Shown here: piece by piece, positions 36,029 through 47,530 of the stretch
Layout: each line of letters opens with the position of its first letter
Numbering within the stretch: the first letter of the stretch is position 1
Assembly: GCA_033030425.1 (NCBI GenBank)
Contig: JAUFSD010000021.1
Coordinates: 434,001-498,000 of the forward strand
Reading direction: 5' to 3'
DNA: 64,000 bases
Origin: Verpa conica
Lineage: Eukaryota > Ascomycota > Pezizomycetes > Pezizales > Morchellaceae
The notes under the pieces: generated by a model
Seen by the model: the letters and a program-made list of their open reading frames with translations, nothing else
Databases searched by the model: none
What the model was told of the DNA's origin: nothing
Position numbers and translations under genes: made by a program

Positions 36029-37015
36029 TTAATCCTCCTCTGCCTCTTCCTTCTTTTTGTCCTCCTCTCGCTCCTTTTTCCTGTCTAGCTTCTTTCTTAG
36101 TCCTTTCGCTACATTAAAAACACCATCAGTCCTTTTTCCACAAATCGCACACCCTGGGCTCTTCCTGTATCGTTGTATTGCGCACACCTCACAAAAGTAG
36201 TGGCTACACTTTGTGACAATGGGTGACTTATAGTCCTTCTTGCATATCACGCAAGCAAAGGGGATATCCTTCAGCTCCTTCCACTCATCATCATCTTCTA
36301 CATCCTCCTGTTTCTTGGCCTTCCCACCTGACTTTTGTGATATCTCCCAATCTCTGTCCAACTTCCACCCCTGGGCGTAGTCTTCGCGCGCATGCAAGAA
36401 TTTACACGTGTCTCCAAAACCACAGAAACCCGTTTGCTTATAGTCCTTACACACATCTGGGGCGTAATCGGTCACAGTGATAGAGCGAATATTACTCGGC
36501 GCTTTCATGGGTCCGACTGTGCGCGGAGGCGCGTTTTCAGACTTTTTGAGAAAGTTCCCATATGAGGAGGCACCTTTATAGGTTCCACCGACGACAGGAG
36601 GTTCGTCATCGGCGGCCGAAGTGACACTATCGAGGGGCTTCTTAGCGGGGGCTTCATACCCGTTAATCTCGTTATGCCAGTTTGTCTTTGTGGCGTCATT
36701 GGCGTCTGTTAGGGTTTTGGAGTCGGAAGTGTATGTCCGGGCGACGGGGAGGGCATCGGTAGCGGGTGGTTTGGAGATGGAGGAAGCAGTTACGGCGTTT
36801 GATTTTTGGTTGAGGTTTCGACGTTTTTTGATAGCGTGCTTTGCAGTATCTTCGCCGGAGGAGCAGGAGTCTGAGGAGTCTGATGGCGGGGTGGCGGGGC
36901 GTTTTCGGATAGATTTAGGCTTGTTTGAGCGTTTAAAGAAGGTGACTGGTGCTGAGGAAGGGGAGAGGGGGGTATCTTTTGATGTAGAGGCCATGGTGGT
37001 GAGAGTGATAGGCAA
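36029..37015 (-). CDS. CWC24: Pre-mRNA-splicing factor CWC24 (RNF113-type)
   Basis: Spliceosome-associated protein that acts around the first catalytic step and also carries a RING domain. Intronless, 328 residues. The N-terminal half is Ser-rich and disordered, with a basic patch. Residues about 189-208 form a CCCH zinc finger (C-x8-C-x5-C-x3-H: CKDYKQTGFCGFGDTCKFLH). Residues about 255-293 form a RING finger (CVICKKDYKSPIVTKC, SHYFCEVC, CAICGK). The order CCCH then RING, with YGNFLKK and WKLDRDWE in between, is diagnostic of CWC24/RNF113A. The tail is highly charged. An in-frame Met eight codons in (MASTSK) is an alternative start. Confidence 0.95.
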   Translation of the reverse strand: MPITLTTMASTSKDTPLSPSSAPVTFFKRSNKPKSIRKRPATPPSDSSDSCSSGEDTAKHAIKKRRNLNQKSNAVTASSISKPPATDALPVARTYTSDSKTLTDANDATKTNWHNEINGYEAPAKKPLDSVTSAADDEPPVVGGTYKGASSYGNFLKKSENAPPRTVGPMKAPSNIRSITVTDYAPDVCKDYKQTGFCGFGDTCKFLHAREDYAQGWKLDRDWEISQKSGGKAKKQEDVEDDDEWKELKDIPFACVICKKDYKSPIVTKCSHYFCEVCAIQRYRKSPGCAICGKRTDGVFNVAKGLRKKLDRKKEREEDKKKEEAEED

Positions 37016-38893
37016 TTGGGTAGAGATGTTGGAGATGTTTGTGATGGTGATATAGGTGTTAAGTTAGTAAGTTTCCAAGATGTACTGGAAGATCCTCGTA
37101 TGTATGTAATCGGCACGCACGCGTAAGAGTGGCTTCTGTGTCGGGGGGTATAGCCACTACTAGCGATGATCAGTGGGTCAGGTGACTTATCTTTGGAGAT
37201 TATCTTTACACACCAAAGATAAATCACCTGACCCACTGATCTATCGGCATCGCCAGTACTGGGGGACCTGTCTTAGCCACAGCGCCTATCGGGCTTAGGT
37301 CCCGATCGAGAGCTGCTTTTTATTGATCGCTTGGCTGGTTGGCTAAGAACGACCACTTGTTGTTTAGAACTTGACAGGGGTCGATGTAGAGATGGAACTC
37401 ATCCCGTTTGGTAAGAGCTGCTCGTTCATCAAAACAATCAGGGTATCCCCCCAAAATATATCAGAGATCGCTTGCTCGTCTCCCCCGGGGTTTTCTTCCC
37501 TACCCTTTGGTCGCCCCTCCCCCCAATATCTCATTATATCATATCTTGTGCCTCAATTTTCTTATTTGTTTCTACGAAGGTTTCCTTCAATTACTCTCAT
37601 TATTAGTACTTGGCTTTACCGCCTTTCCACATCTGTCTCTCAACTTCTCCCGCCCGCTCCCCACCCGCGGCACCGCACTCCCTACCCACCCTACCATCCA
37701 CACATCTGCAAATCTCTATATCCCTCCCACTCTTTGCACAGACGACTTCGCGTTTTTTTTTCTTTTTCTTTTCTTACGAGTTTCCTTTCTCACCGCCCCT
37801 CCCCTTCAGCCCCGCCAATTCGTACAGACGCGTGTGTTGCGTAGCACAGCACACACGTGGATCATTGCTCACAAATCCGGTTGCGCGCGCTGTTGATTTG
37901 TTGACGATCGAAACATATTTGGATCGCGGCAGCCTTAGTCTCATATTCCTACTGTGCTGTCATTCGCTAGAGCGCGTCAACGAACAACTGATCGAGCCCA
38001 CAGCCATACGGGTGAGCCATTGCAAACCAAGTGCCCCCCCTACTAGCAGCTGCTGCTGCTCATTCCGTTCATCGCTTGCCACCGACCCGAACGAAACGAA
38101 TTCAAACCCAATCCATCCATCGACAACTCTGCATTGGTGAATCTGAGCGGCTGCCATCTACTCACTAGCCTCACAAGTGTCCAACCAGCGGCCAGGCAGT
38201 GAGCCAGCAGGACAACCAGATAGACAGACAGTTGGATCTCAGGTGGACAGGTCAACAGGAATAAAATCACATTTGTCCCTCCGTACTTCGTCCTTCTCGG
38301 CCCTTCCTTTCTCTCTGCTTTTTTGCCTTCACTTTTCACTCCCGCACAGCGACGTCAGCCATCTTCTCAAACCTGGCTGCTCTTTTAGATACGTGATAAA
38401 AGTGGCCCCAACTCTCAGAGCTCGGTAATCTACATAGTTCTGACATCATCATCCTCACTATTGGCGGTCGCATTCTTTTATATCTTTCATAATAATCTCT
38501 ATCCTTCAATTCTTTGTCATCGCCCTCATTCTCCCATTAGAATATTTCGTTTCCTCGACACTGGAGTTGTCAATATCGCCATTGTCTTCGGCAAGCCCAC
38601 TAGCTCAGGCCCTTGGCACTAGCTTCCTCGTTCAGGAACGTCCTGCAAACTTTCAGTCACGCTTATCTAGCAGCTCTTCCCACCGTGCCTTGCCTCACCA
38701 CTATTAATTCCCCTCCCTCTCTCCTGGATCACATCAGTCCCACCTTTCGTCACTCCTTCTTTTTGGCCTCTTGTTTAATCCTTTAATTTCCTCCCCTCTC
38801 ACACATCCTGTGGCACCAGTGGACCATCCTCTGTGATCAACACCGGCCACTCTGGACCGCTCGTCGACGGCCCCTAGTTAGGAATCAGTCACG
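37016..38893. other. Upstream region of the apsA-like gene
   Basis: About 1.9 kb between divergent CWC24 and the ApsA-like gene. A 74-bp fold-back lies at 37168-37241. From about 37480 to 38870 the plus strand has many C/T-rich tracts, consistent with a long promoter and 5' leader. Several 60-170-codon frames here are low-complexity by-products of the pyrimidine bias and were not called. Confidence 0.55.
37168..37241. repeat. Fold-back inverted repeat (29-bp arms)
   Basis: The left arm 37168-37196 (GATCAGTGGGTCAGGTGA...) and right arm 37213-37241 are reverse complements with one mismatch, around a 16-nt loop. Flanking CGAT and TATCG add partial pairing outside. It could be a tiny MITE or a hairpin. 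Confidence 0.85.
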
Positions 38894-41800
38894 ATGTCTG
38901 CCGAGATGGAGGACCCGTTCACGACCCCACAACGGTCATCGGGTCACGATAATCACATCATCTCATTGCCCTCATCGTCGCCATCTCAAATCAAAAGGAC
39001 GCTCGAAGCACACCTGAAGGAAGTCAACAAAAGAATCGAGACAGCTGGGAACCTAGGAAGAGCGCTACTGAGTCAACAGCAGGAATATGAAGCGAGGATC
39101 AAGGAGTTGGAGGAAGGAGGGGAAACCGTGGATCCGGAGCTGAAGAAGAAACTCATGGATTTGGAGAAGGAGTATAACGAGGTCGGAAAGGAGAGTTCGA
39201 GGGCTGTTTTAACAAACAAGATCATGGGTGGTGGAACATCGCCATATGGGGCTGGGAATGTATGGATTTAGTTTATCTCCCCCCACCCACTTTGTTCAAT
39301 CTCTCGCTTCGGTAGATCTGTAGATCTGTGGGGGTTCAAGATGAAGCTAATTAGTTTGTGTTACAGCTCTCTGGTGGTAGTCTATCAGGTTCAAACCTCC
39401 AAGCACAAGGCACCAATTCACCCACAAAACTTACAGTCCCATCTCGTCGTCAACGAAACCAACCCTCACGCCAACATGACCTCGAATTTGCGGCTGAGCT
39501 CGGTCAAGGTCTCCTCGTTGAGGTGAGGCGGCTCCAAGCGTTGCTGTCCGAGCGCGAGGAGGCTCTTAGGATCATACAGATTGAAAAGGCAACACTTGAG
39601 CAACAGACTGAATACCTGGAGTCTCGAGTCCGGTCCTTCGATGAGAGTGAGCAGAAGTACAAAGAGGAGAACTGGAACCTTGAATTATCGAACCAAGATC
39701 TGCATGCTCAGGCAAGAGATCAGCAGGAAATCGAAGATAGACTACACAGTGAGATCCTACGACTGTGCCACGAGAAAGAGGGCATAATCAAGGAACTTGA
39801 TGAGTGGAAACATCAAAACGATAAGTTGTTTGAGGACCTCGAGGCGGAGCACAAACACCACGAAGTTGAATTTGCAACAATGAGGAGGAATCTGGCCACG
39901 AATGAGAATGAGAGAATTGCATTAGAAAAGAAGGTAGAAGATTTAAAACAAGAGCTGGAGGAGAGTCATAATCAGAGTATTCGATTAAGGGCTTCACTGG
40001 AACATCGGGCCGATAAGGAAGACAATTCAGATCCATTCGTTTTGGCACCTGCTCAGACAACTCCAGAGAACTCTCCGCCTCCTTCCCCAACAAAGCCAAC
40101 ACCTAGACATACACACCTAGAAGCTGAGACCTTGAAGTCTAGTCTTCAGCACGCACATAGGATGATCACTAATCTTAAGTCAAACATGAACCGGGAGAAG
40201 ACTGAGAAGGCAGAACTTAGGCGGCTTCTACAAGAAGCTAGAGATGAACTTGAGACTGCAAGGTTGAGGAGAGATTCTCTTGGTGGGCCACCAAGCAGCG
40301 CCGACAAGAGGCGGAAGGGCAAGGCATCATTTATAAAATCTGGGTCTGTTCGGCCTATTTTTAACACAACCCTATTAGGCGGTCCCCGACGCCCTAAAGA
40401 CGAGGTAACCATTGTAGAGGACCTTCACGTCGATGAAGAGTGGGAAGAAGCACCTGAAGATGAACCATCACCAACCAGGTCGACATTCCCCCCGTCGATG
40501 GTTCTTCGTGATTACACTTTAAGCCCACCAGATGGCAATGAAGATGCAGAAGAATCCGCTTTTGAGACTGCAAACGAGACAGCAGGTGAAAGAGAGACTA
40601 CAGACGCTTTCGAAACCGCCAATGAGCTGGATGGTACTGCGACAGAGACAGAAGCTTACAGGACCGGCAATGAGAGTCCTGTAAATGACTACCCAACCTC
40701 CGCAGATGAGCACACCGAAACCGAATCTGGTGCTCTTCTAAAAGTTATTCAGAAGAAGTCTTCACGCGCATCATCATTTGGCGGTTCAAGACGCCCTGGC
40801 AAGCTCAGCAAGATCCGCCATCGGGACAGTGTTGCCTCTTCTGCATCTACTGAGGATGATTCGGATGACGTATATGAGGATGGCCGCCGTAACCGTCATG
40901 ATGATTTCATGACTCCTGTCGCTGGAGCCAACCAACGCCTCAAGCTCAAGATGAATAGAGCTCGTAGCAGGGGATCTAGAATGACGAGTCAGAGCAGTAT
41001 GTTCAGTAACCGGGAACGTGCATTTTCAACCGGCTCGAGCAACAGAGATAGAGCGTTCTCTGCGGGCTCAAGCGAAGGCGGCCCTTTCCAACGTAACGGC
41101 TCTCCGAATAGTATACGTCAGAAGTTGACAACACCTGGTGAACGTAAGAGCTTGTTCGCTGAATTGGAAGATGGTATGCTGGGACTAGACGGGGACGATG
41201 CAGAAGAGGATGAAGAAACTGCTGAAGAGGAGGAGATGCCAACCACGCCAACGAAGAGTAGCATGCCACTTATGCCATTCATCACTAAGCGTGATATGGT
41301 TGACTGTGGTGTCATGACTGAAGAGCCGTACCCGGAGATTCTTGAACATCCCGAACTCGACCGTACTCGTGCATTCTTAGGGGTTGGTGAAATGGAGAGG
41401 CCTAGAACAGCGTTTTCTGCAATCTCAATGAACACAATCGAGGAGCGAGCAATCACCACTGATGTCGGGGTTCAGTCTGAGAAGGAGCCTGAACCGGTTA
41501 AGGTTGAGATGCTTGACGCTTCGATCCAAAGCGAGGAGGGGCCAAAGCCTGTAGTTATGGAGATGGGAACTCAGTCTGATGAAGCTCTAGTTACTGAGAT
41601 AGGCACGCAATCTGATGAGGCTTCAGTCGCTGAGATGGGTACTCAGTCTGACACCGCACCAGTGACGCCTATGGTTGAGATTGGGACTCAGTCTGATCCT
41701 GAGGTGAAGGAGAAAAATACAAACTTTATCCCTGTCCCACTTCCACTTCCACTTCCAGTTCCTATTCCTGCATCGCATCCTGACCTTAGCAAGGAGTTGC

Positions 41801-44800
41801 ACCAAGCAGAGGCTGAGCTTCATGCGACTTCGATTAGGTTAGCTCAGGTTGAAGAGGCGGCTGCAGCTGCAGCTACTAAGTTATTGGCGGCAGACGAAGC
41901 TAGCAAGTTTGCAGCTGCAAAATTACTCGAGTCTGATGAAGCTGGGAAGTTGGCTGCGGAGAGGTTGCTTAAGGCTGAAGAGGAGGCGAAGTTGGCGGCA
42001 GAGAAGTTGTTGCAGTTTGAGGAGAATGAGAAGGTAGCGGCGGTGAAGTTGCTCGTGGCAGATGAGGCTGGAAAGTTGGCAGCAGAGAAATTGCGCCTGG
42101 CTGAGGAGGGTGGAAAACTGAGAGAAGAGAAATTACGCCAAGTAGAGGAGGAGGCGAGACTAGCTGTAGAGAAACTTGCTCAAGAGGAGGAGAACAGGAA
42201 GTTGGTGGCGGCGAGGCTGATGGAGTCTGATGAGGCAGGGAAGGCAGCTGGGGAGAAGTTGCGACTAGTAGAAGAAGAGGCGAGGGCTACGGCGGTAAGA
42301 TTAGCTGTATCGGAGGAAGATGCAAGAGTGGCAGCGGTAAAACTGGCGGCATTAGAGGAGGATGGAAAGGTGGCAGCAGCGAAATTGATTGCGGCGGCAG
42401 CTGCAGGAGCATTGGCAGCGGATAGGCTACGTGCGGCAGAGGATGGCGGGAAGGTGACTGAGGAGAAGCTTCGACAGGCTGAGGAGGATGGAAGGTTTGC
42501 AAAGGAGGCAGCAGACAAGTATGCGGCAGATTTCGCCAAAGCGCTTGAAGAGGTTAACACGCTCAAGCCAGTCATTGTCAAACTCGAGGAAGAAATTGAG
42601 ACTCTGAAGGTAGAACGTAACAGCCTAACGGAGGAGCGAGACTGTTTGCAAGAGACTGTGTCTTCAACCCCCTTCTTAGACATGAAGGATGCTGCGATCC
42701 AGTTTGATCCTGAGCTGGAGAAAATCGAAAAGGAGACTGCTGTTGAGGAGAGAATTGTCTACTTGCCGGCTCCTACCGCTACTCCTGTGAATGTTTCTGT
42801 ATCTGTTGCGAGTACTCAGACTATGGGTGAGGAAAGGGAGCTCACTTCTGAAAGCACACAGACCGTACCTGAGGAGATCATATCTGAGGAGTATACACTT
42901 GTCTTTGACAAGGTTGCTGATTTTGAGCCTTCAATTCCTGAACCTGAGGCCCCTCTAGAGTTCTCTAAGATCACGGTTCAAGATACAGAGCCTGTCGAGC
43001 CTGAGAAATCACGATCAGCCCTGCCAGTTCCAGTTCCAGTTCCGGTTCCAGTTTCCACTACAAGAGATGCATCTGTTTCTTCGGATGATGAAGCACCAAA
43101 GAAGGTATCTGAGACTGTGGAAGATCAGCAACAACAGCCAACCACACCCAGTCCTGAAAAAGCTGGTGGGATCTTCGGTGCAATGTTTGGGTGGAGGCGG
43201 CCAGGTTCCCCAGCCCAAGACCCTGAAGGGCTCAAGGGTGCTAGTGAAAGAACATTCTCGGCCGGTACTTTCGGTAATGGGATTAAGGATAGGCTGATTG
43301 ATGTACCAACTATTGAGGAGCCCAAAGCACCGGCTGTGGACCAAGAGGCACAGACGGACATTACATACGAGTTTTTCGACAACCTGGCTACTGCTAAAAC
43401 CGTCGATAAGGGCAAGAGACCAGCATTTGCAGTTACTGCTCCGGAGCCAATGTTCATCGGAGGGGATAGGTCGGCTACCAAGTCACCAAGCCTTCGCTCT
43501 CGCAGTTCCCACGATAGTTTCGGTTTGAACAAAACAAATAGTGGTGTCATCAAGCGTCCTGGAAGTGCAACTAGCCTAAGGGATAACCGTGCAGTACACC
43601 CTCCTTTGCCTTCAGATCATAAAGAGCATATTGCTGCGGCACAACAGAGGATGCCTGAGACTAGTAATATGGGACCACCAGCAGTTCCATCAGGGTCTAC
43701 CTTAACACAGCGGAACAATGTGACCTTCAGGCCAAAAACCCCAGTCAACGACGCCATCAAGGTAATTAGGCCCGAAACTCCGAACTCTAAGGCTGGAACT
43801 ACACCGAGGCCCACTCCTAGGTTCACTACCACCAGGAGCGAGGTTTCTTCACCGACATCCCGGAGATCATCGATATCCTCGTTTGCTTCTGAGCTCGACA
43901 CACGGTTTAATATTGCTCCCGAGGCTGTAGCTGGGGAGGCCCAGACCGACCCGAGAATGATTCAAGCCATCACCCAGACAATGATTGGAGAGTACCTGTG
44001 GAAGTATACACGGAACGCTGGGCGCGGATCGCTATCACAAAGCAGGCATAAGAGATTCTTCTGGGTCCACCCGTATACAAGGACTTTGTACTGGAGTGAA
44101 AGGGATCCGACTACAGCAGGTAGAGCAGAATTGAGGGCCAAGAGTGTCGCTATCGAGGCAGTTAGGGTTGTGACCGATGATAACCCGATGCCGCCGGGAT
44201 TGCATAGGAAAAGTTTGGTTGTCATTACACCTGGAAGGTCTCTGAAGTTTACAGCACCCACTGGGCAGAGACACGAGACTTGGTTTAATGTAAATGGATC
44301 TGCATTCTAAAGTGTGGTTATTAGTACTAATGTGATTTTATAGGCTCTATCATACTTGCTGCTAAGGACCGGGGGAGAGCTCGGAGAAGAGGAGAGTGGT
44401 CTTAACTCTGAGGATGTCCGCGATTTTAACCCAAGCTTTGGCAACGGCAACAGCAACGGCACACCTAGTTCTGTCCGTGGTGCCGAGAGCCTCTCGTCCT
44501 ACAATACTCGAACAACCCGAGCATCCTCACCTGCTAGAAACAACTCTTCTCTTTCAAACAAGCGGCCTGGTGAGAAGGTAGTACGTCAAGGCAGTATGTC
44601 TAGACTGAGCAGTCTTTTTAGGCCTACTTCTGGCTTCGGTACATTTAGCACTAGGAGTAGTAGGAATAACGCTAGTTTGTACGATCAGAGTGAATTGAAT
44701 GATTCCGTGGAGGAACTCAGGGAACCAATTGAGGGTGAGGATTTGGAAAAGCTAGAGAATGTCAGGGCTTGTTGTGATGGTATGACCTCCTTTCTCTTTT

Positions 44801-45004
44801 TAGTTGCTTGATTCGGGATATACTAATTTTTTTCGAATAGGTAAACATGATGTTGGTACGCTTCCAAGGCGAGGAGGTCGGAGGAGCGCACAAAGCACAC
44901 GAGGTAGGGGCGTTGACCCCCATCATCACCATCATGCACCTTCTAGCCATGCACCTTCTAGTCATGCACCTTCTAGTCATGAACGCAATAACTCTCAGGG
45001 TTAA
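38894..45004 (+). CDS. apsA: ApsA/Num1-like cortical anchor with C-terminal PH domain
   Basis: Very large coiled-coil protein. In Aspergillus (ApsA) and yeast (Num1) the family sits at the cell cortex and anchors dynein/microtubules for nuclear migration. Four exons, 38894..39259, 39367..44289, 44344..44779 and 44841..45004, give about 1962 residues. N-terminal coiled coils lie at about residues 35-100 and 160-330. Ser/acidic low-complexity follows at 390-680. GTQSD-type repeats lie at about 822-900, a 14-residue two-heptad repeat array at 946-1169, and Pro/Val runs near 910 and 1343. A Num1-type PH domain starts about residue 1655 (TMIGEYLWKYTR, KRFFWVHPYTRTLYWSER) and crosses intron 2 into ALSYLLLRT. 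The tail holds CCDGKHDVG, a His run and three HAPSS repeats. The PH domain binds plasma-membrane phosphoinositides in the family. Confidence 0.92.
41560..41700 (+). repeat. Coding repeat: GTQSD units in the ApsA-like protein
   Basis: Four (M/I)GTQSD units, three of them 12 residues apart (GTQSDEALVTEI-type) and the fourth after a 15-residue spacer. At DNA level the units are similar but not identical. They lie in an acidic disordered stretch just after two related GVQSE and SIQSE motifs. Confidence 0.9.
41836..42507 (+). repeat. Coding 14-residue (two-heptad) repeat, 16 copies
   Basis: From RLAQVEEAAAAAAT to KLRQAEEDGRFAKE the protein repeats every 14 residues in register with the pattern (K/R)Lxxx(E/D)Exx(K/R)xAxE. 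At DNA level this is a 42-bp degenerate repeat, 16 units without a gap. Fourteen residues equal two heptads, so the array should form one uninterrupted coiled coil. Copy number could vary between strains. Confidence 0.88.
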
Positions 45005-45894
45005 GCTAGTGTTCTTTTTGGTTTTTTATGAACCTTTTACTCTCGTGGGAAACCACTGCATTCATTTTTAACTTTCTTTTGTGTATTTTACCACCCCTGT
45101 TCCACCTTTGGTTCTTTTATTACGTTTTTGAAAGCTTGGAATAGTTTGGCCTGTTTACCCCCTAGCTTGAAGAAAAGAAATTGTGTGATTTGTTTTTTAC
45201 CCTCTTTATAACTTTCTCTTTTTTTAGAACCTTCCTATGAGGTTGGATTTGGTTGGGTTAGTTATGTTAATCATTTTGTTACACCGTGTGACTTTTTGTC
45301 TTACTCTGCATTGCAGCATAGTATGACTATATCTTTACTTATACCTACACTATACTGCACTCTACTCCTCTTTTTCTTTCTGTGTTTTTAGTTTATTTTT
45401 CTTACATTATGCTTTGGCGAACATGGGAAAGGGTTTATTTAATTTTTTTTTATAACTATCGGAGCGATTGGGAAGGCCGCTAAAGTGGTTGGGGCGGGCT
45501 AAGAGACATGGAGATGGGAATGGTCGTTTATAGTTTTTTCTTTTATTTATTTTTATTGTGGATGACATGAAATTCAGGTTTTTTCTCGTTCCCCCCATGA
45601 GGTTTTTTATTATTATATCGGCTTTTATAATATGATTTTGACTTTTGGTGATTTGTACTTCATACTGGAAGGAAAGAAACTAGTGGGAGCGTTATGGTTT
45701 TATGAAGCAAGCGTTCCGAGTCTTTGTTTTTTTTATTAGCATCTTTTAACTCTAATTTATTGGTTGCAGATCTAGAGTATACGGGTGGTACTGAGAGTAC
45801 TAGTCTTATAAATTGAAATTAACTTGGACCATCTAATACACCATAACTACCTACGACCACTATACCTAGAGGTTGAGACGGAGTTACTGACAGT

Positions 45895-45977
45895 GCTAGG
45901 TTTAATGTTGGTCACGTGGCTAGATTTCCGTGGCTAGCATACCAGTAGTTGATCACATGACCAACATTAAACCTGGC
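45895..45977. repeat. Fold-back inverted repeat (24-bp arms)
   Basis: The left arm at 45895-45918 (GCTAGGTTTAATGTTGGTCA...) and right arm at 45954-45977 are reverse complements with about two mismatches around a 35-nt loop. It is possibly a very short MITE. No target duplication is clear. Confidence 0.8.
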
Positions 45978-46189
45978 ATCCTGAGCAGAGAATCTTGAAT
46001 GAGACGTATTTTTGTAGTAGAAATAGTACTCTACACAACCACAAATAAAGAGGTCGATAATAAAAGGACTAGGGAGAAAATAGATCCTAAATAGCGTGTA
46101 GTAGGCTATAAATAAGACTTTGAAAAATAGCCTGTCTAATCTCAGGACCAAGCCCTTTCTAAAAGTTTGAAGTCCACTAGTTTCAGCAA

Positions 46190-47530
46190 TACCCCGTGTA
46201 TCAAACCCCCCAGCATTTCTAATCGGGGTGTCTACTCCTTCAAATAGCAGGTGGATTACCTCTGAATACACTATTGTTTCGGACGTAGCCTCTCAGCACC
46301 CTGCGACCGTACGATGCAAAACCGTCTAGTTATTGTGGTCTATATAGTATAGATAAGTTTCCCCCTCTCCTAATCAATAGCTTAACTACTGTATCATTCC
46401 CACACCTCGGTGCCAGATGCAGCACCGTTTATCCACTGTCCTTTGAAGCTGAGGGTCGATATATTTTTCGAGTAGTAGCTGGGGTATGTAGCATGTGCTA
46501 CACTTCCCTCGCTGCAATATGTAGAGTAGTCCAGCCAATTTGATCCCCCAAATTTTCTAGTGAGGCATCTCGCTCAAGTAATAGCTGGAAACTTTGTGGT
46601 GCCTAAGTTATATTACTAGATATAGTACTGTTTCTCCATTGCACTTCGTGGTTGAGGGATCAACGCCTTTTCGAGTAGTAGCTCATGGACCACCACATCG
46701 TTCCCTCCCTTTACTTCTAGATTCAGTGCCTTCTCTCCATCGTTATTTGCAGGCAAGGATTCGGCGCCTTTCTCGCGTAGTAACTAGGTTCCTATATCGT
46801 TGCATCCCTATTCTGCTAAATTCAGTGGTGTTTCTCCGTTCTTTGAGTCCGAGGGGCCAGCACATTTATCGAGTAGTAGCCGTATCACCGCACCACGCCC
46901 TTCTCTCACTGCTAGGGCAGTATTTTTTCTCTGTTAGTATCTTGGCCGAGGGACCAGCACCTTTTTCGAGTAGTAGCTGAACTATCGTACTGTGCCCTTA
47001 AGCTGCTATAAAATGTAGTACTGTTTCACCATTTTTCCTTAGGGCTAAGGGGCCGGCGCCTTTTTCGAGAAGAGTCGTATCACCTCATTGTACCCTCACC
47101 AAACTGCCATATTTATTAAAATTTCTCTGTTTGTATCTACGAGTGAAGAGTCGGCACCTTTCTCGAGTAGCAACTGTGCCAGCGCATGGTGCCCTTGCCT
47201 CGCTACAATATACAGGTCAGTATAGTCAAAGAAATCCTTTAAATTTACCAATGAGTAAGTTCCAACATTAGTAGAGGGACCACCCTATTTTGTCCAAGCT
47301 AGGTGTAGTCTAGTTTCTCTCTTGTTTGAAACCGAGCATTTTGGCTCTATCGAAACGACTATTTGATCTCCTAGACTATAAGCGGTCGCTTTCTCTTTAC
47401 CAGGGACGAGAAAATTTTGGACGCAAAGTCTGTATTGCTTTTACTTCAACTACGAATATTCTTAGAGCCCTGTTAGTGGGTATAGCGGGTTTCTCCAGTC
47501 GAGGGGCTTTGATTTTATCAAGTGCTGCTT
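46190..47530 (-). pseudogene. Decayed ankyrin-repeat protein gene
   Basis: The minus strand carries a run of ~33-residue ankyrin repeats broken by stops and frame changes. Seen pieces include LYIVARQGHHALAQLLLEKG (about 47150-47220), NGETVLHFIAA*GHSTIVQL and LLLEKGAGPSAK (about 46940-47040), NTALAVREGRGAVIRLLLDK and NGETPLNLAE (about 46800-46930), GNDVVVHELLLEK (about 46670-46710) and WTTLHIAAREV (about 46490-46530). In-frame TAG/TGA/TAA codons interrupt several repeats, and the frame is lost below about 46450. Upstream DNA to about 47530 keeps a weaker open frame in the same orientation. No intact N-terminal domain is visible, so the parent class (for example a NACHT-ankyrin protein) is unknown. 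Confidence 0.8.

Noticed and set aside
37371..38428. Several overlapping frames of 60-170 codons
   Set aside because: Low-complexity Pro/Ser/Leu-rich readings produced by C/T-rich leader DNA in several frames at once.
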